DNA from: Altimarinus sp041659565
GTDB lineage: Bacteria; Patescibacteriota; Gracilibacteria; BD1-5; UBA6164
NCBI GenBank assembly: GCA_041659565.1
Contig: JBAZXZ010000004.1
Coordinates: 1-64,000, forward strand
Direction: 5' to 3'
DNA length: 64,000 nucleotides
Each line of letters starts with the position of its first letter. Within the stretch, counting starts at the first letter, position 1. This document shows positions 41,814 to 54,126 of this stretch, piece by piece. The notes beneath the pieces are model-generated. The model saw nothing but the letters and a program-made list of their open reading frames with translations. It did no database searches and was not told the DNA's origin. A program made the position numbers and the translations under genes.

Positions 41814-41952
41814 ATTTTTTTATACAAGTAATAAATACAGTTTTATTATATAAAAAAAGGAAAATAAGTAAAATACTTTTTTACACTAAATTTTTGATGT
41901 TTTTTGATATATTAGTATAATACCGAGAAATTACTTAAATAATACAATAAAT

Positions 41953-43026
41953 ATGAAATTTAATTTAGATAATTTAGTTATAGAATATAATAAATTAGAA
42001 GAGGAATTAGCAAAACCAGAAGTTTTCAAGGATCAGAAAAAAGTAAGAGATGTATCTTCAAAGAAGAAGCAGTTAGAAAAATCAGTTGGTTTATATAAAG
42101 AGTATAAAACGATAAATCAGGCTTTAGATGAAGCAATTGAAATGATAAATTCTTCTGATATAGAAATGAGAGAGCTTGCTTTAATGCAAAAAGAAGAGTC
42201 TGAAATAAAAATTGCAGATTTAGAAGAAAAATTAAAATTAGCTTTATTACCAAGTGATCCAAATGATGAAAAAAATATTATAGTTGAAGTAAGAGCTGGA
42301 ACTGGGTGAGAAGAAGCAGCCTTATTTGCATGAGAATTAGCAAAAGCCTATATGAATTTTGCAGAAGAGTTAGGTTATAAAGTAGAAATTGATGAACAAA
42401 GTGATGCTGATAGTGGTGGTGTAAAAGAGCTTATATTTGAGATAAAATGAGAATGAGCATATAGTAAGTTTAAATATGAATGATGAACTCATAGAGTTCA
42501 AAGAATTCCAGAAACAGAAAATAAATGAAGAGTTCATACTTCTGCTATTACAGTTGCAGTGCTTCCTGAGGTTGATGAAGTTGATATAGCGATTCGCCCA
42601 GAAGATATAGAAATGAGTTTTTGTAGAGCTTCTTGAGCTTGATGACAACATATAAATAAAACAGATAGTGCTGTTCATTTAAAACATATTCCTTCTTGAA
42701 TAGCTGTATTTTGTCAGGATGGTAGAAGTCAACATAAAAATAGAGAAAAAGCCTTTCAAATACTTAGAAGTAAGTTATATGCCTTTGAAGAAGAAAAAAG
42801 ATTAAAAGAAATTTGAGATACTCGTTTAGCTCAGGTTGGATCATGAGATAGAAGTGAGAAAATAAGAACATATAATTTTCCACAAGATAGAGTTACTGAT
42901 CATAGAATAGGGCAAAATTTTTCTTGACTTCCTATAATTATGACTTGAAGATTATGACCAATTATAGATGCATTGGCAGTTGCTGATCAAACAGAACAAT
43001 TAGAGAAGGCGAGTAGAGGGAATTAG
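41953..43026 (+). CDS. prfA: Peptide chain release factor 1
   Basis: A 357-aa RF1. The codon-recognition P-x-T motif is PET in VQRIPETENKGRVHTS (RF1 type, reading UAA/UAG, not the SPF of RF2). The catalytic GGQ is in CRASGAGGQHINKTDSAVH; its glycines are G228 (TGA 42634) and G230-G231 (TGA TGA, 42640-42645). Thus functional RF1 can only be made if UGA is read as glycine. RF1 alone is enough in a genome whose stops are TAA and TAG; no RF2 is seen here. Confidence 0.97.
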
Positions 43027-43058
43027 TAAATATAATATAATTTTTTGTCAAAAAAAGT

Positions 43059-43517
43059 ATGGTACAAATCTGAACTAGAGAAGAATATTATAAAAGAAAA
43101 GGTGATGTAGGCATTTATTGAAAAGATAATTGCCCTTTTTGTGATAGAGAAAATCAAAAATGACAAATTGTTTGGCAGTGAAAGAATTGGATTATATTAC
43201 ATAATATGTTTCCATATTCATGAACAGAAAAACATATTATGGCAGTTCCATATGAACATAAACTTTATTCTACTGATTTAAGTGATGAGGAATTACTTGA
43301 AATGAAAGATATATATAAGTTTGTAAAAGAGTATTTTTGAGATGAAAATTATTTTTCTGCTACTAGAGAATCAATTGGAAATAGAAGTGTAGAACATATT
43401 CATATGCACTTTATTCCTTGAAAATTGCAATGAAAATATCTAAGAAAGATGCTTGAAAACCAAGGATATCCCATAGTTCAAGAACTTGATATAACAGAGA
43501 AGAAATATGTAAAGTAA
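43059..43517 (+). CDS. HIT-family nucleotide hydrolase
   Basis: A 152-aa HIT protein. It has a zinc-type CPFCDREN near residue 25, WIILHNMFPYSGTEKHIMAVPYEH, and the histidine triad SVEHIHMHFIPG (H-x-H-x-H). Members hydrolyse AMP-linked or AppppA-type nucleotides. It follows prfA after 32 bases and precedes gyrB by 76. Confidence 0.9.
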
Positions 43518-43593
43518 AATTGCTTTTTAAATAAAAATCAATAAAATTGGGCAAATCCTTAATCTAATTACTAATCTCTAACCCCCTTAATTT

Positions 43594-45498
43594 ATGACAA
43601 AAAAAGAAGAACATTATTGAGCTGAGGATATACAAGTATTAGAATGACTTGAACCAGTTAGAAAAAGACCTTGAATGTATATTTGATCAACTGATGAAAC
43701 ATGATTACATCATCTTGTTTGGGAAATTGTTGATAATTCTATAGATGAAGCAATGGCGGGGTTTTGTGATGAGATTACAGTTACTCTTTGAACTGATTGA
43801 TCATGTATGGTTGAAGATAATGGGAGAGGAATTCCAACTGAAATTCATTCAAAAACTGGTAAATCTACACTTGAAACTATTCTTACAGTATTACATGCTT
43901 GAGGTAAATTTGGTGGTAGTGGATATAAAGTATCTTGAGGTCTACATTGAGTTTGATCAAGTGTTGTTAATGCACTATCAAATAAACTAGAAGCATGGGT
44001 AAATAGAGATTGAAAAATCTTTTATCAAGCTTTTGAGAGATGAATTCCTGTTGAAAATGCAAAAGAAATTTGAAAAACTACTAAAAGATGAACAATTATC
44101 AAATTTTTTCCTGATGATTCTATTTTTAAAGAATCAATTGTATTTAGCAATAAGACAATAGTAAATAGACTTAGACAACAAGCATATCTAACAAAATGAA
44201 TTAAAATCAATTTTTTAGATGAGAGAACTGATTATAAATATAGATTCTTTTTTGAGTGATGAATCAAATCATATGTAAATTTTTTAAATAAAAATGAAGA
44301 TGCTATTTGAGAAGTTTTTTATGTAGAAAAAGAGAAAAATGATATAAATGTAGAGGTTGCAATGCAATATAATAAAGAATTTTCAAATAATATTATTTCT
44401 TTTGTAAACAATATACATACTCCTGAAGGATGAAGTCATATGGTATGATTTAGAACAGCTCTTACTAGAACTATAAATAGATATGCTCGTGACAAATGAA
44501 TTTTAAAAGAAAAAGATCAAAACCTTACAAATGAAGATGTTGTAGAATGATTAACTTGTGTAATTTCAGTTAAAGTAGTTGATCCACAATTTGAATGACA
44601 AACTAAATCAAAACTAGGTACAGCTGAAGCGAGATGAGCTGTTGATTGAGTTTTTTGAGAAAGATTTTTAGAATTTTTAGAAGAAAATCCAAGTGAGGCA
44701 AAAAATATATGTGAAAAAGTATTTTTGGCTGCAAAAGCAAGACTTGCTGCAAGAGCTGCAAGAGATACAGTTATAAGAAAATGAGCTTTAGAATGAATGA
44801 CTCTACCAGGTAAATTAGCTGATTGTTCTAGTCGTGATCCAAAAGTCTCAGAATTATACATAGTCGAAGGAGATTCGGCTGGTGGTTCTGCTAAACAATG
44901 AAGAAACAGAGAAATCCAAGCTATACTTCCACTAAGAGGTAAAATCCTAAATACAGAACAAGCAAGAATAGACAAGATTTTTTGAAATAATGAGATAAAA
45001 AGTTTGATTATAGCTATTTGAACTTCTATTTGAGAAACTTTTGATATAGCTAGACTTAGATATCATAGAATAGTTATAATGACGGATGCCGATGTAGATG
45101 GAGCTCATATAAGAACTTTGATTATGACTTTCTTTTTTAGATATTTAAGAGATTTGATAGACGGATGATTTATATATATAGCTCAACCACCTCTTTATAG
45201 ATTAGCTAAATGAAAACAAAGTTGGTATGTATACTCAGATGAAGAAAAAGAAAAAATTATGGCTGAACACAATATAGTTTGAGAAAATATACAAAGATAC
45301 AAAGGTCTATGAGAAATGAATCCAGAACAATTATGGGAAACAACAATGGATCCTTCAGTTAGGAAAATGTTCAGAGTAACCGTTGAGGATGCTACAAAAG
45401 CTGATGAGATGTTCAAAATACTTATGTGAGATGAAGTAGCTCCAAGAAGAAGATTTATTCAATCAAGAGCTAAATCAGTTAAAAATCTAGATGTATAA
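43594..45498 (+). CDS. gyrB: DNA gyrase subunit B
   Basis: A 634-aa GyrB: GHKL ATPase with [74 protein letters not shown]; TOPRIM domain with SELYIVEGDSAGGSAKQGRNREIQAILPLRGKILN and IVIMTDADVDGAHIRTL; C-terminal [20 protein letters not shown]. Nearly all ATP-lid glycines are TGA. GyrB and the ParE paralogue look alike, so the name rests on length and QAILPLRGK. A terminator follows. Confidence 0.94.
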
Positions 45499-45501
45499 AA
45501 A

Positions 45502-45532
45502 TAAAAAGCCTTTGTAAAAAGGCTTTTTTAGA
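45502..45532 (+). terminator. Terminator after gyrB
   Basis: AAAAAGCCTTTGTAAAAAGGCTTTTTT. Confidence 0.93.
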
Positions 45533-45555
45533 GATTAATTACTAATAATAGTTTT

Positions 45556-46224
45556 ATGACTAAATTAGATATTCAAAACCACATAAAATTCACAACAAAA
45601 ATACTTAATTCATGAGATACTTACCAAATTAAGTGAATTGAGATTATTATAGTTATTTCATGAGAAATAGAAGATAGAATCAAGTGAAAACTAAAATTTT
45701 TTGAAAGTTCTATTTATTATAGATGAGAGGTAAAAGCTAAAAAGAAGACTTTAATAACAGTTGTAAGTTTGGATAGTAATGAAATTGTATTAAATAAAGT
45801 TGATGTTAATAAAGAGTTTTGAGAATATTGTAGAAAAATTTGGAAACAATTAAGAGATTTATATGATGTAGAATGATTTGAAAAAATTGATTTATATAGA
45901 AGTGATAAAATTGAACAAGAATTTGAATGAGTTAAATATAATTTCAATTTCTGGTTTTGTTGACCAGATACAGATTGTTTGTTACATAATGTACATGATT
46001 TTATAGAAATTCATACTTGTATTGCATGAGATTGATTTATGCAGAAATTTGATTGAAATAATGAAGAAAATTTAGTTGAAACTGTTTGATTGATGCCTTG
46101 ATCAAGTCATAGAACTTTCAATATTGATAGAGAAATTGAAGAAAAATGAAATCCAAAATATCCATTTCATAGATGGTTATGAGGTAAAACTGGTAATATT
46201 TGGTTAGCAATAGAAAAATATTAA
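45556..46224 (+). CDS. Cupin-like hypothetical protein, 222 aa
   Basis: Starts at ATG 45556. The first half is an unrecognised alpha/beta region. The second half, HDFIEIHTCIAGDGFMQKF...GLMPGSSHRTFN, has the H-x-F-x-E...G...P-G-x-x-H spacing of a cupin barrel with possible metal ligands His, Glu and His. Function unknown. Many glycines TGA. It stands alone between a terminator and the next gene. Confidence 0.6.
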
Positions 46225-46308
46225 AGCTAATTTTTTTGATAAAAAACTTGCAATATTTTAGAATATACTATAATATAAGTATATATATTATATAACACAC
46301 TCTAAAAT

Positions 46309-47523
46309 ATGGAAAGAATTTTAAAATATTCAGCAGAAAAAATACTTTCAGTTTCATTAGATTATAAGAGATATTTATATAATGATTTAGAAAATATAAA
46401 TGAAAAAATAGTTTGAATAGTATGATTAAGATGAATATGAAAAACAACTATTTTATTACAAGTAGCAAGACGAAATCCTAAAAATTCAGTATATTTTTCT
46501 ATGGATAGTGTGTTTGTTAAATGAAAAACTATATTTGATATAGTTGAAGACTTATATAAAAACTATGATTTCAAGTATTTTTTTATAGATGAGATTCATA
46601 AGTATAAAGATTGGGAACAAGATTTAAAAACTTTATATGATTTCTTTGATGATATAAAAATATATTTTTCTTGAAGTTCTTCTATTGATTTGATTAAATG
46701 AAACTATGATTTATCAAGAAGATGATTGCTTTTTCACCTAAATAAATTTTCATTTAGAGAGTTTTTGTATTTAAAATACAAATTATCACTAGAAAATATA
46801 AAATTAGATGTTTTACTTAAAGATTACAAAAATTTATCACTTTCTATTTACACAAAAGAAAACAAAATTTGAAAGTATTTTAAAGAGTATCTTTCTTTCT
46901 GAGAGCTTGGATTTGCTTTTAATACAGAAGAAAAGTATTATAACGATAAATTTTGAAATATAATAAATAAAATAATTTATGAAGATATATCATCTTTTTA
47001 TAATTTAAAAACTGAAAATATTAATTATTTTTTTGAAATTCTAAAGTTTATTGCAAACTCATCTCCATCAGATATAAATTATTCAAATATTGCGAAATTA
47101 TTACACACAACACCTGATACAGTAAAATTTTATATAAATATACTTTCAGAAATAGGACTTATAAATATTTTTTGAGTTGAATGAAAAATTTCAGTAAATT
47201 TTAGAAAAACTAAAAAGATTATGTTTGAATTAACTGCATTTTTACAATATTTTTCTGATAATCTAAATACTGAAAATACTATATGATCTATAAGAGAAAG
47301 TTTTGTTATATCTATGTTAAATAAATTTTGAAAAGTATTTTATCCAGAAAAATGAGATGTACTTTTTGTTTATGATAAAAATAAATATGTATTTGAAATA
47401 TGATGAAAAAATAAGACTTTTAAGCAGATTAAAAATATAGAAAATTCTTTTTTGATTAAAGATGATATAGAAATAGCAAAAGAAAGAGAAATTCCTATAT
47501 GGTTATTTTGATTTTTATATTAA
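46309..47523 (+). CDS. AAA_14/DUF4143-type ATPase, 404 aa
   Basis: Residues 1-220 are an AAA-type ATPase: IVGIVGLRGIGKTTILLQVARR is Walker A (three TGA glycines), YFFIDEIHKYKDWEQDLKTLYD is Walker B with the family-typical DEIHK-x-x-x-W, and IYFSGSSSIDLIKG sensor 1. The C-terminal part matches DUF4143 with PSDINYSNIAKLLHTTPDTVKFYINILSEIGLI and a final VYDKNKYVFEIGGKNKTFKQI nuclease-like strand. Such ATPases are common in small-genome symbionts; role unknown. Confidence 0.88.
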
Positions 47524-47553
47524 AAAATTTATAAATATAATATACTACTTATT

Positions 47554-48309
47554 ATGAAACTACTAAAAATCCTAATTACATTCTTAATTTTACTTATCTT
47601 CAGCAAGACTTTTGCTTATTATTATGATGAGTATAAAAATTATGATAAATCTATAAGAATCAATACTTTTTCAATGAAACTGAGTTATTATGAAAAGGAA
47701 AAAAAGATATGAACAATGGATGTATCAACTTGAGATGATGCTCATCCGACTCCACTTGGAAGATTTAAAATAAGTACAAAAAGTAAATCTATGCTTTCTA
47801 AATCAGCTTGAAAACTTATGCCATATCGGATGGAATTTTTAGACTGAATTTATTGAATTCATGCTCTTCCTGAAGATTACAAATGAAATCTTAATACAAC
47901 TTCAACTATTTGATCAGAAGCTGCTGGTTGATGTGTAAGGCTCGAAAAAAAAGATGCAAAAAAACTTTATGAATGGGCAAAAAAATGAACTGTGGTTTTG
48001 ATATCTTTTGATAAAGCAGAATATGTATCAGAAGATGATTTTAAAGTTATTAAAAAATATTTTGAATATATAAATGCCTGAAAATATAAAGAAGCATATA
48101 ATTTAAAATCAGACAAGAGATTAGGTTTTAGCGAATTTAAAAAAATATATAAATGATTAAATATTAAAATAAAAAGTATAGAAAAAAATAAAAATTTAGA
48201 TTTTATTGTAAAAACAGAGATTTATAAAAATAATAAACTTATAAAAAGATGAATAGCTGTTTTTCAAGTCTCAGTTTGAAAAATAATAAAATCATATTCT
48301 TTAAAATAG
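47554..48309 (+). CDS. L,D-transpeptidase (YkuD), exported
   Basis: A 251-aa protein with a signal peptide (KLLKILITFLILLIFSKTFA). The YkuD domain has TPLGRFKI, GIHALPED and SEAAGGCVRLEKKDA, giving the H...S-x-GCVR catalytic His-Cys-Arg set (the second glycine before Cys is TGA). It cross-links peptidoglycan or attaches proteins to it. C-terminal 90 residues look like an NTF2-like wall-binding domain. It follows the ATPase gene by 30 bases. Confidence 0.9.
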
Positions 48310-48434
48310 TTTGAAAAATAAAGATATTTACGAAAAACAATTTTATTTTATAAAAACATATCAAAATATTTGCATATTAAAAAAATATATAGTAAAATTT
48401 ATTTACATTAATTATTTTATAACTATATATATAT

Positions 48435-48611
48435 ATGTTTAAATTAAGAAAAGAATCTAATTATGATTTATTACATTGGTCTTTGTTTATAGCTGTTGCT
48501 TTTACTATTTCTTTTAAAGTAATGGAAGCTGTGTCAGTTAAAAGTATGGAAATCTTTGCATTTCAACCAGAATTAGCGGGGTACTCTGTTTTTGTACAAA
48601 TGTTTAGTTAA
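48435..48611 (+). CDS. Small membrane-anchored protein, 58 aa
   Basis: ATG at 48435, TAA at 48609-48611. One hydrophobic helix (LLHWSLFIAVAFTISFKVM). Contains no TGA; its only glycine is GGG. No family. The frame is followed by a strong terminator, which supports it as a real gene. Confidence 0.5.
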   Translation: MFKLRKESNYDLLHWSLFIAVAFTISFKVMEAVSVKSMEIFAFQPELAGYSVFVQMFS

Positions 48612-48641
48612 TATGTAATAAAAATTAATGTAAATATCATT

Positions 48642-48668
48642 AGAGTGTCTTTAAAAGACACTTTTTTG
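48642..48668 (+). terminator. Rho-independent terminator
   Basis: AGTGTCTTTAAAAGACACTTTTTT. Confidence 0.88.
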
Positions 48669-48741
48669 TTCTGCAAAATATTTTGCAAATAAAATTAAAA
48701 CTATATAATAAAAATACTTTATTTAATTAATTATTTTAATT

Positions 48742-49704
48742 ATGCTTTGAGTAGTAATACCTATAGTTCTAATATTAGTTCCTGTAATATGATTTATTAT
48801 CCCTTGACTTATTATTCCTGCAATTATTTTTGATGTATTTTTAATTGCTTTATCAGTTAGAATAGTTAAACCAAATACAGTTAGAACAGTTGAGGTTTTT
48901 TGAAAATATAATCGTATTTTAAGACCATGATTAAGTTTTATCATTCCTGTTGTGGAAACTACAAAAGAACAAGTATTATACAGAATAAATTTTCCAGTTG
49001 ATGTAGATTGAGTTACGAGTGATAATGTAACAGCTTATATTGGATTAAATGTTATATATTATGTTGATGATGATAAAAATGATACGGAAGAAGGTGCTAT
49101 TTATAAATCAGTTTATAAAATATCTGATTCAAGAACTATGATTAAATCTATAATTGATCAAGAATTAAGAGGTATGATAGTTACTTTTAACCATAAAGAG
49201 GTTTTTGGTAAAAGAGAAGAAATCTGAAATGAAATAGAAGAAAAACTTAGAGAAAAATTATCAAGTTTTGGTTTTATTTTAGATTCTATACAAGTTAGAG
49301 ATGTAAAACTTGAATCTTCTGTTATGGCAGCTATGAATAAAGTAGTAGAATCTGAAAAGCTTAAAGAAGCTGCAATGAATCAATGAGAATCAGAGAAGAT
49401 TATGCAAGTAAAAAGAGCCGAAGCTGAAAAAGAAACAAAGATATTACTAGGGCAAGGTATGGCTGGACAGAGAATGGAAATAGCAAGATGATTTAAAGAA
49501 TCTGTAGATTTGATAAAATCATCAGATACAAAGCTTGATTGAGAAAAAGTTCTTGCATTTTTACTTGATTCATCAAGAATAGAAACACTTTGAAATATAG
49601 GTGATAACCAAAATACAAAATTGATTTACTTAAATGAAGATTTAGAATGAAGATGAGCTAAAGCAAGAGATAAAAAATTAATAGCTGGTAGTGATATAAT
49701 GTAA
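48742..49704 (+). CDS. SPFH/Band 7 (stomatin-like) membrane protein, 320 aa
   Basis: N-terminal hydrophobic anchor (VVIPIVLILVPVIGFIIPGLIIPAIIFDVFLIALSV), then the SPFH domain: NTVRTVEVFGKYNRILRPGLSFIIPVVE, VTSDNVTAYIGLNVIYYV, FGFILDSIQVRDVKLESSVMAAMNKVVESEKLKEAA, and a coiled-coil region rich in Glu/Lys (RAEAEKETKILLGQGMAG). Such proteins organise membrane microdomains and protease complexes. No NfeD partner is next to it. Glycines mostly TGA. Confidence 0.92.
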
Positions 49705-49731
49705 TTTTATAGTTAATTTTCAAAAATATTT

Positions 49732-50760
49732 ATGGTAGATCCGACTATTTTTTATATATTACTTTTTTTCCTTTGATTATTCTTTGGGAGCTTTGCTTCT
49801 GTTATAATTCATAGATTAAAGTTTAAGGAATGATGAATTATGATGGGAAGAAGTAAGTGTCCAAAATGTGAAAAGACTTTAAGTAGTATTGATTTATTTC
49901 CAATATTATCATATTTATCAACCTTTGGAAAGTGTAGGTATTGTAAAGATAAAATAAGTATAATCTATCCACTTTTAGAAATATCAACTGGGATTTTATT
50001 TTTTCTTGTTTGATTTAAATTAATTGATTTTAACTTAATTTTAGCACTAAATTGATTAGAAATATTTAAATTAGTATATTTTTTATTTCTGGCATTCATT
50101 ACTATAATTTTTACATTTTATGATATATTATTTTTAGAAATAAATGAGTTAATTTTATTTATTTGAATATTTTTATCTTCTCTTGTTGTAATTGTTCAAA
50201 CTATAAATCCAGATTTTTATATAATTTCTACTTTTATTTCAAGTTACAATTGAATTTGATTTAAAGATATGGTTATAACAATTCTTTTGTATATATTTAT
50301 ATTATCTAGTCTTTATATAATAATCTTAAAATGATTAAAGGAATTGTATGATGTTTTAATTTTATCTTTTGTTATTTTATTAATTGTTATTTTTAAAACA
50401 TATTTATTTATAGATATTTATAGTATCCCTGTTATGAGCTCTATACTTTGAGTATTGCTTATTTTTTCATTTTTGTTTTTCCAAATAATTATTAGTAAAT
50501 GAACTTGGATGTGATGATGAGACTTAAGAATTGCTATGTTGATGGGACTTATTTTATGAAATAGTTATAGTTTTCCTTGAATTATGTTAGCATACATTTC
50601 TTGAAGTATAATAGGAATTTTAATTATCGTTATACAAAAGGTAAAAAAAATTAAGGAAGTTACTACTGTTATCCCATTTTGACCATTTTTATGAATAGGA
50701 TTATTTTTAACGATTTTATTTCAAAAAGAGATAAATAATTTCATACTTTATTATTTATAA
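49732..50760 (+). CDS. Prepilin peptidase (PilD/GspO type)
   Basis: A 342-aa multi-pass membrane aspartyl protease: N-terminal methyltransferase-like part FFGSFASVIIHRLK and the zinc-type CPKC...CRYC pairs in SKCPKCEKTLSSIDLFPILSYL and GKCRYCKDKI; catalytic aspartates in TFYDILFLEI and GGGDLRIAMLMGL. Several membrane helices. It should cleave the KKAF-TLVEL prepilin leaders found at 15053-17878 and 33737-35989. Confidence 0.92.
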
Positions 50761-50850
50761 CAAATAAAAAGTAAAAGTAAATTTAAATTTTTTTACAAAA
50801 TAGGTAAAACCGGGTATAATATCTTTAGTTTAATAATAAAAACAAAAAAT

Positions 50851-51396
50851 ATGGATGCAAAAAAATTACAAGCTGTTAGAGATTTTGTACTGAATGCTGA
50901 AAAATCTTTGAAAAATGCAAAGAAAATATTGAGAGATGTTCTTGAGGAACATGGATTGAGTTTAAATGATGATGATATTAATCTAGATTTAGATACAAAA
51001 TGATTAACTTCTTATAGTAGTGATGATTTTAAAATAGTTGAGTGAGTATTTACTTGAGACGAAATGCTTTGAGTAGATGAACATAAATACCCAGTTCCTG
51101 TAAATTATGCATCTAAATCAAGACTTGTTCAATGAGATAGATTAAAACTTACTATAGAACCAAGTGGTAGAATGTTATATAAACAAATAAAACCAATAGA
51201 GAGAGAATCAAAAGTAGGACTTCTTACAAAAGAACAATGAAAATACCAAGTAATTTCAGAATGATTAACATATAATGTTTTAACAGCTGCTGTTACTCAT
51301 TTTAAAGCTGAGATATGAGATAGTGTATCAATAATAGTTCCAACCTGAAAACAAGCAAATTTTGCAGCTATTGAATCGGTTATACCTAAGTCTTAA
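50851..51396 (+). CDS. Conserved hypothetical protein, 181 aa
   Basis: Two parts: an N-terminal helical segment (MDAKKLQAVRDFVLNAEKSLKNAKKILRD) with an acidic linker, and a beta-rich C-terminal part with KYPVPVNYASKSRLVQGDRLKLTIEPSGRMLYKQI, VGLLTKEQGKYQV and HFKAEIGDSVSIIVP. The layout resembles proteins common in candidate-phyla genomes whose function is unknown; a nucleic-acid-binding small barrel is possible. Glycines partly TGA. Confidence 0.65.
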
Positions 51397-51444
51397 AATA
51401 GATTAAAGATAAAAGACTAAAGACAAAAGAACAAAGTAAAAAAA

Positions 51445-52248
51445 CTAAAACAAATCTCTAAGTACTTTCAAAGCTAAATCTTGATCAATAAAAAATGGGC
51501 TAGTCGCTACAGTAATAAGACTAGCTTTTTTTATGAGTTTTTGAACTACTTCTTTTTTTAGATTATAGTCTATATAATCAAGTTTTGGTTGAAAAAAATC
51601 TAAGTCAAGGTTTAGGATTATTGTTGGTTGTCATTCTGAACTTGTTTTAGGATGATGGATTTTTTGAGTTTCTAAATTTGCTTTTACTTCATTTAATTCA
51701 TTTTCACTTCTAATTTGAAACATTTCTTTAATAAGTCAGTCATGAATTGCAGGAATTATGTAATTTCATACATCTACATAATTTGTATATTCAAAAATTC
51801 TTTTTAGATCTTTTAGTTCTTCTTTTTCTAAATAAATTCAAGGATTTCTTAAATCTGTATGTTCATCAATATGATAAAGTATAGAATTATTTGAAATTAT
51901 TCAGTCAAATCTAGCTTTATGCCAAAAGAAGTAAGCATGATTGTGATTATCAAAAATATAAACTTTTTTAGAGTGTTTTATTTTTGTAATATTTTCTTCC
52001 TGCATTCTGTATTCTGTATTCTGTATAATATTTATCTCAATTTCATAAAAATTTTTAAGTCATGTACTAGATTGTAAATTTCATTTGAAATCATAGTCTT
52101 CAAAAACAATCTGGTCTCAAAATTTTATATCATTTAAGTTATTTATTGTTATTAGACTTGGAACATAAAGTCTTTTATTTGGTCTTTTATTAAAAGAAAA
52201 AGCATTGTTTCAAAACGGAGTGTCTATATAAAAAGGTTTTGAGTACAT
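51445..52248 (-). CDS. UPF0489-family protein, 267 aa
   Basis: Family signature visible: VYIFDNHNHAYFFWHKARFDG, ILYHIDEHTDLRNP (the D-x-H-x-D-like metal set), NYVDVGNYIIPAIHDGLIKEMFQI, and ILNLDLDFFQPKLDYIDYN, ending LITVATSPFFIDQDLA. UPF0489 (human C5orf22 family) is arginase-fold-like and of unknown activity. Minus strand between two + genes; stop TAG at 51445-51447. Glycines are TGA. Confidence 0.85.
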
Positions 52249-52359
52249 GGGATTAGATAAAAGAATAAAGATCAAAGACTAAAGATTAGTAAAAGATAAT
52301 TTGAATTTTTTAAATAGCAAGTTAAAATGTAAATAAAGAATAAGAAATAATGAATAACT

Positions 52360-53004
52360 ATGACTAAAGAAAATATAAAGGTAATTATATCTTATCTTGA
52401 TAAATTATTTCCTGATGCAAAGACAGAGCTTTTTTATGAGAATGAATTTCAGCTTCTCATAGCAATTATTATGTCAGCACAAACTACTGATAAACAAGTT
52501 AATAAAGTAAATAAGGAATTTTTTAAAGTTTTTAAAAGTCCAGGTGATTGATTAAAATTATGACAAAAAAATATAGAAAATTATATTAAATCAATATGAT
52601 TTTATAAAACAAAAGCAAAAAATATTTATAGAACTTGTGAAATCTTATTAAAAAATGATTTAAATAATTTTGATACAATAGAAAAATTGCAAACTTTACA
52701 TTGAGTAGGAATAAAAACCGCAAAAGTATTTTTATCAATAACTAAAAATACTCAGGTATTAGGTGTTGATACTCATGTGCATAGAGTACTTAATAGACTT
52801 TGAATAGTTAAAACAAAATCACCATTAGAAACTGATAAAAAAGTTGAAAAGATTCTAAAAAAACAAGATTTATCAAAACTTCATCATACTTTAATACTTT
52901 TTTGAAGATATAATTGTACTGCAAGAAATCCCAAATGTGATTTGTGTGACTTAAAGCAAATTTGTAGGTATCACAAAGAAGTAATTTTATCAAAAAATAA
53001 ATAA
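52360..53004 (+). CDS. nth: Endonuclease III
   Basis: A 214-aa HhH-GPD DNA glycosylase/AP lyase: FQLLIAIIMSAQTTDKQVNKV, the helix-hairpin-helix LQTLHGVGIKTAKVFLSI with catalytic Lys, VDTHVHRVLNRLGI with catalytic Asp, and the C-x6-C-x2-C-x5-C [4Fe-4S] loop CTARNPKCDLCDLKQIC. It removes oxidised pyrimidines. Confidence 0.96.
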
Positions 53005-53112
53005 TAATTTTTTTTAATTGTTTTTATATAAAAAGTATTGACTTTTATTTGACATATATTTTAAAATATATTAAAATAATAAAGATAGTTAATTTCTTAA
53101 TTAATAAAAATT

Positions 53113-54075
53113 ATGGATAAAATAAAAATAAATACACAAATATTAGGTGATATACCTAATGTTAAAACTTTAGATGAGGTAAATAATAGCTTATCAATTA
53201 TAAATTTAAGTGAAGAATTATCTACTGATAAAACTTCAGAAATAAATAGTAATATCTCTCCTATCACTTTAAATGAAGAATTATCAAATGATAAAACTGA
53301 ACAATTAGATGATAATGCAAATCAAAATAATATTCAAGAACAAGATTGAAATATAATACCAAGAACATATGTAACAATAAAAAAAGAACCAATAAAAAGT
53401 CCAACAGTAATTGAAGAAAAAATGGATGTAACAGCTTGAAAAAAATCTATTAAAGATTTATTTGTAAATTATGATTCAGATTTTCATAAAAATGAAAAAA
53501 CAATAATGCAAAGAATTAGGTTATTCAAGATGACTCCAAGAACTAGTACTTGATTTGTTGTTATTTCAATTGTTGTTACTATATCTATTGTAGCTTTAAT
53601 GATGCAACTAGATCCAGAAAATCAATCTTTAGATAATTATAAAGCAAGTTTACTTTCACTGATATGACCAAAAACTAATACAAAAATTGTAAATACTTGA
53701 ATTGTAAATACTCCACCACAAGTCTTAAATGAAAATATTTGAGAAACAGAAATTCCAACACAAACATGATCTACAGGTACATGAATAGTTGAGGAACAAA
53801 CACAAACTTGAATTACAAGTACTTGAGCAATAGAAAATACTACCCAAACATGAGTTACAAATACCTGAGTAATAGAAGAAGAAAATTTAATAAAAGAAAA
53901 ATGGTTGACTGTAAAACCTGATATAATTGTAAAAGAAGATGGAAGTACTGAATATATGTATAAATGACAATCTTTTTCTAAAGAATCATTGCAAGAAGAA
54001 TTAAAAAAAGATGTAAAAGCCGAAATAGATAAAAAAACAAATGATTATTTAAGTAAACATTATATAAATAATTAA
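53113..54075 (+). CDS. Single-pass membrane protein with Thr/Gly repeats, 320 aa
   Basis: Acidic cytosolic N-terminus with repeated SEEL/NEEL segments (residues 25-80), one membrane helix near residues 150-165 (FVVISIVVTISIVALMMQ), then an outside part with TQTGSTGTG, TQTGITSTG, TQTGVTNTG repeats and a helical C-terminus. No catalytic motif. It could be a surface stalk or a secretion-related scaffold. A terminator and then tRNA-Gly follow. Confidence 0.65.
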
Positions 54076-54089
54076 AAAATTTAAAATGC

Positions 54090-54118
54090 AAAAAAATACC
54101 TATTCGTAGGTATTTTTT
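54090..54118 (+). terminator. Rho-independent terminator
   Basis: AAAAAATACCTA-TTCG-TAGGTATTTTTT, a UUCG-loop hairpin after the membrane protein gene. Confidence 0.9.
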
Positions 54119-54126
54119 ATATTTTA

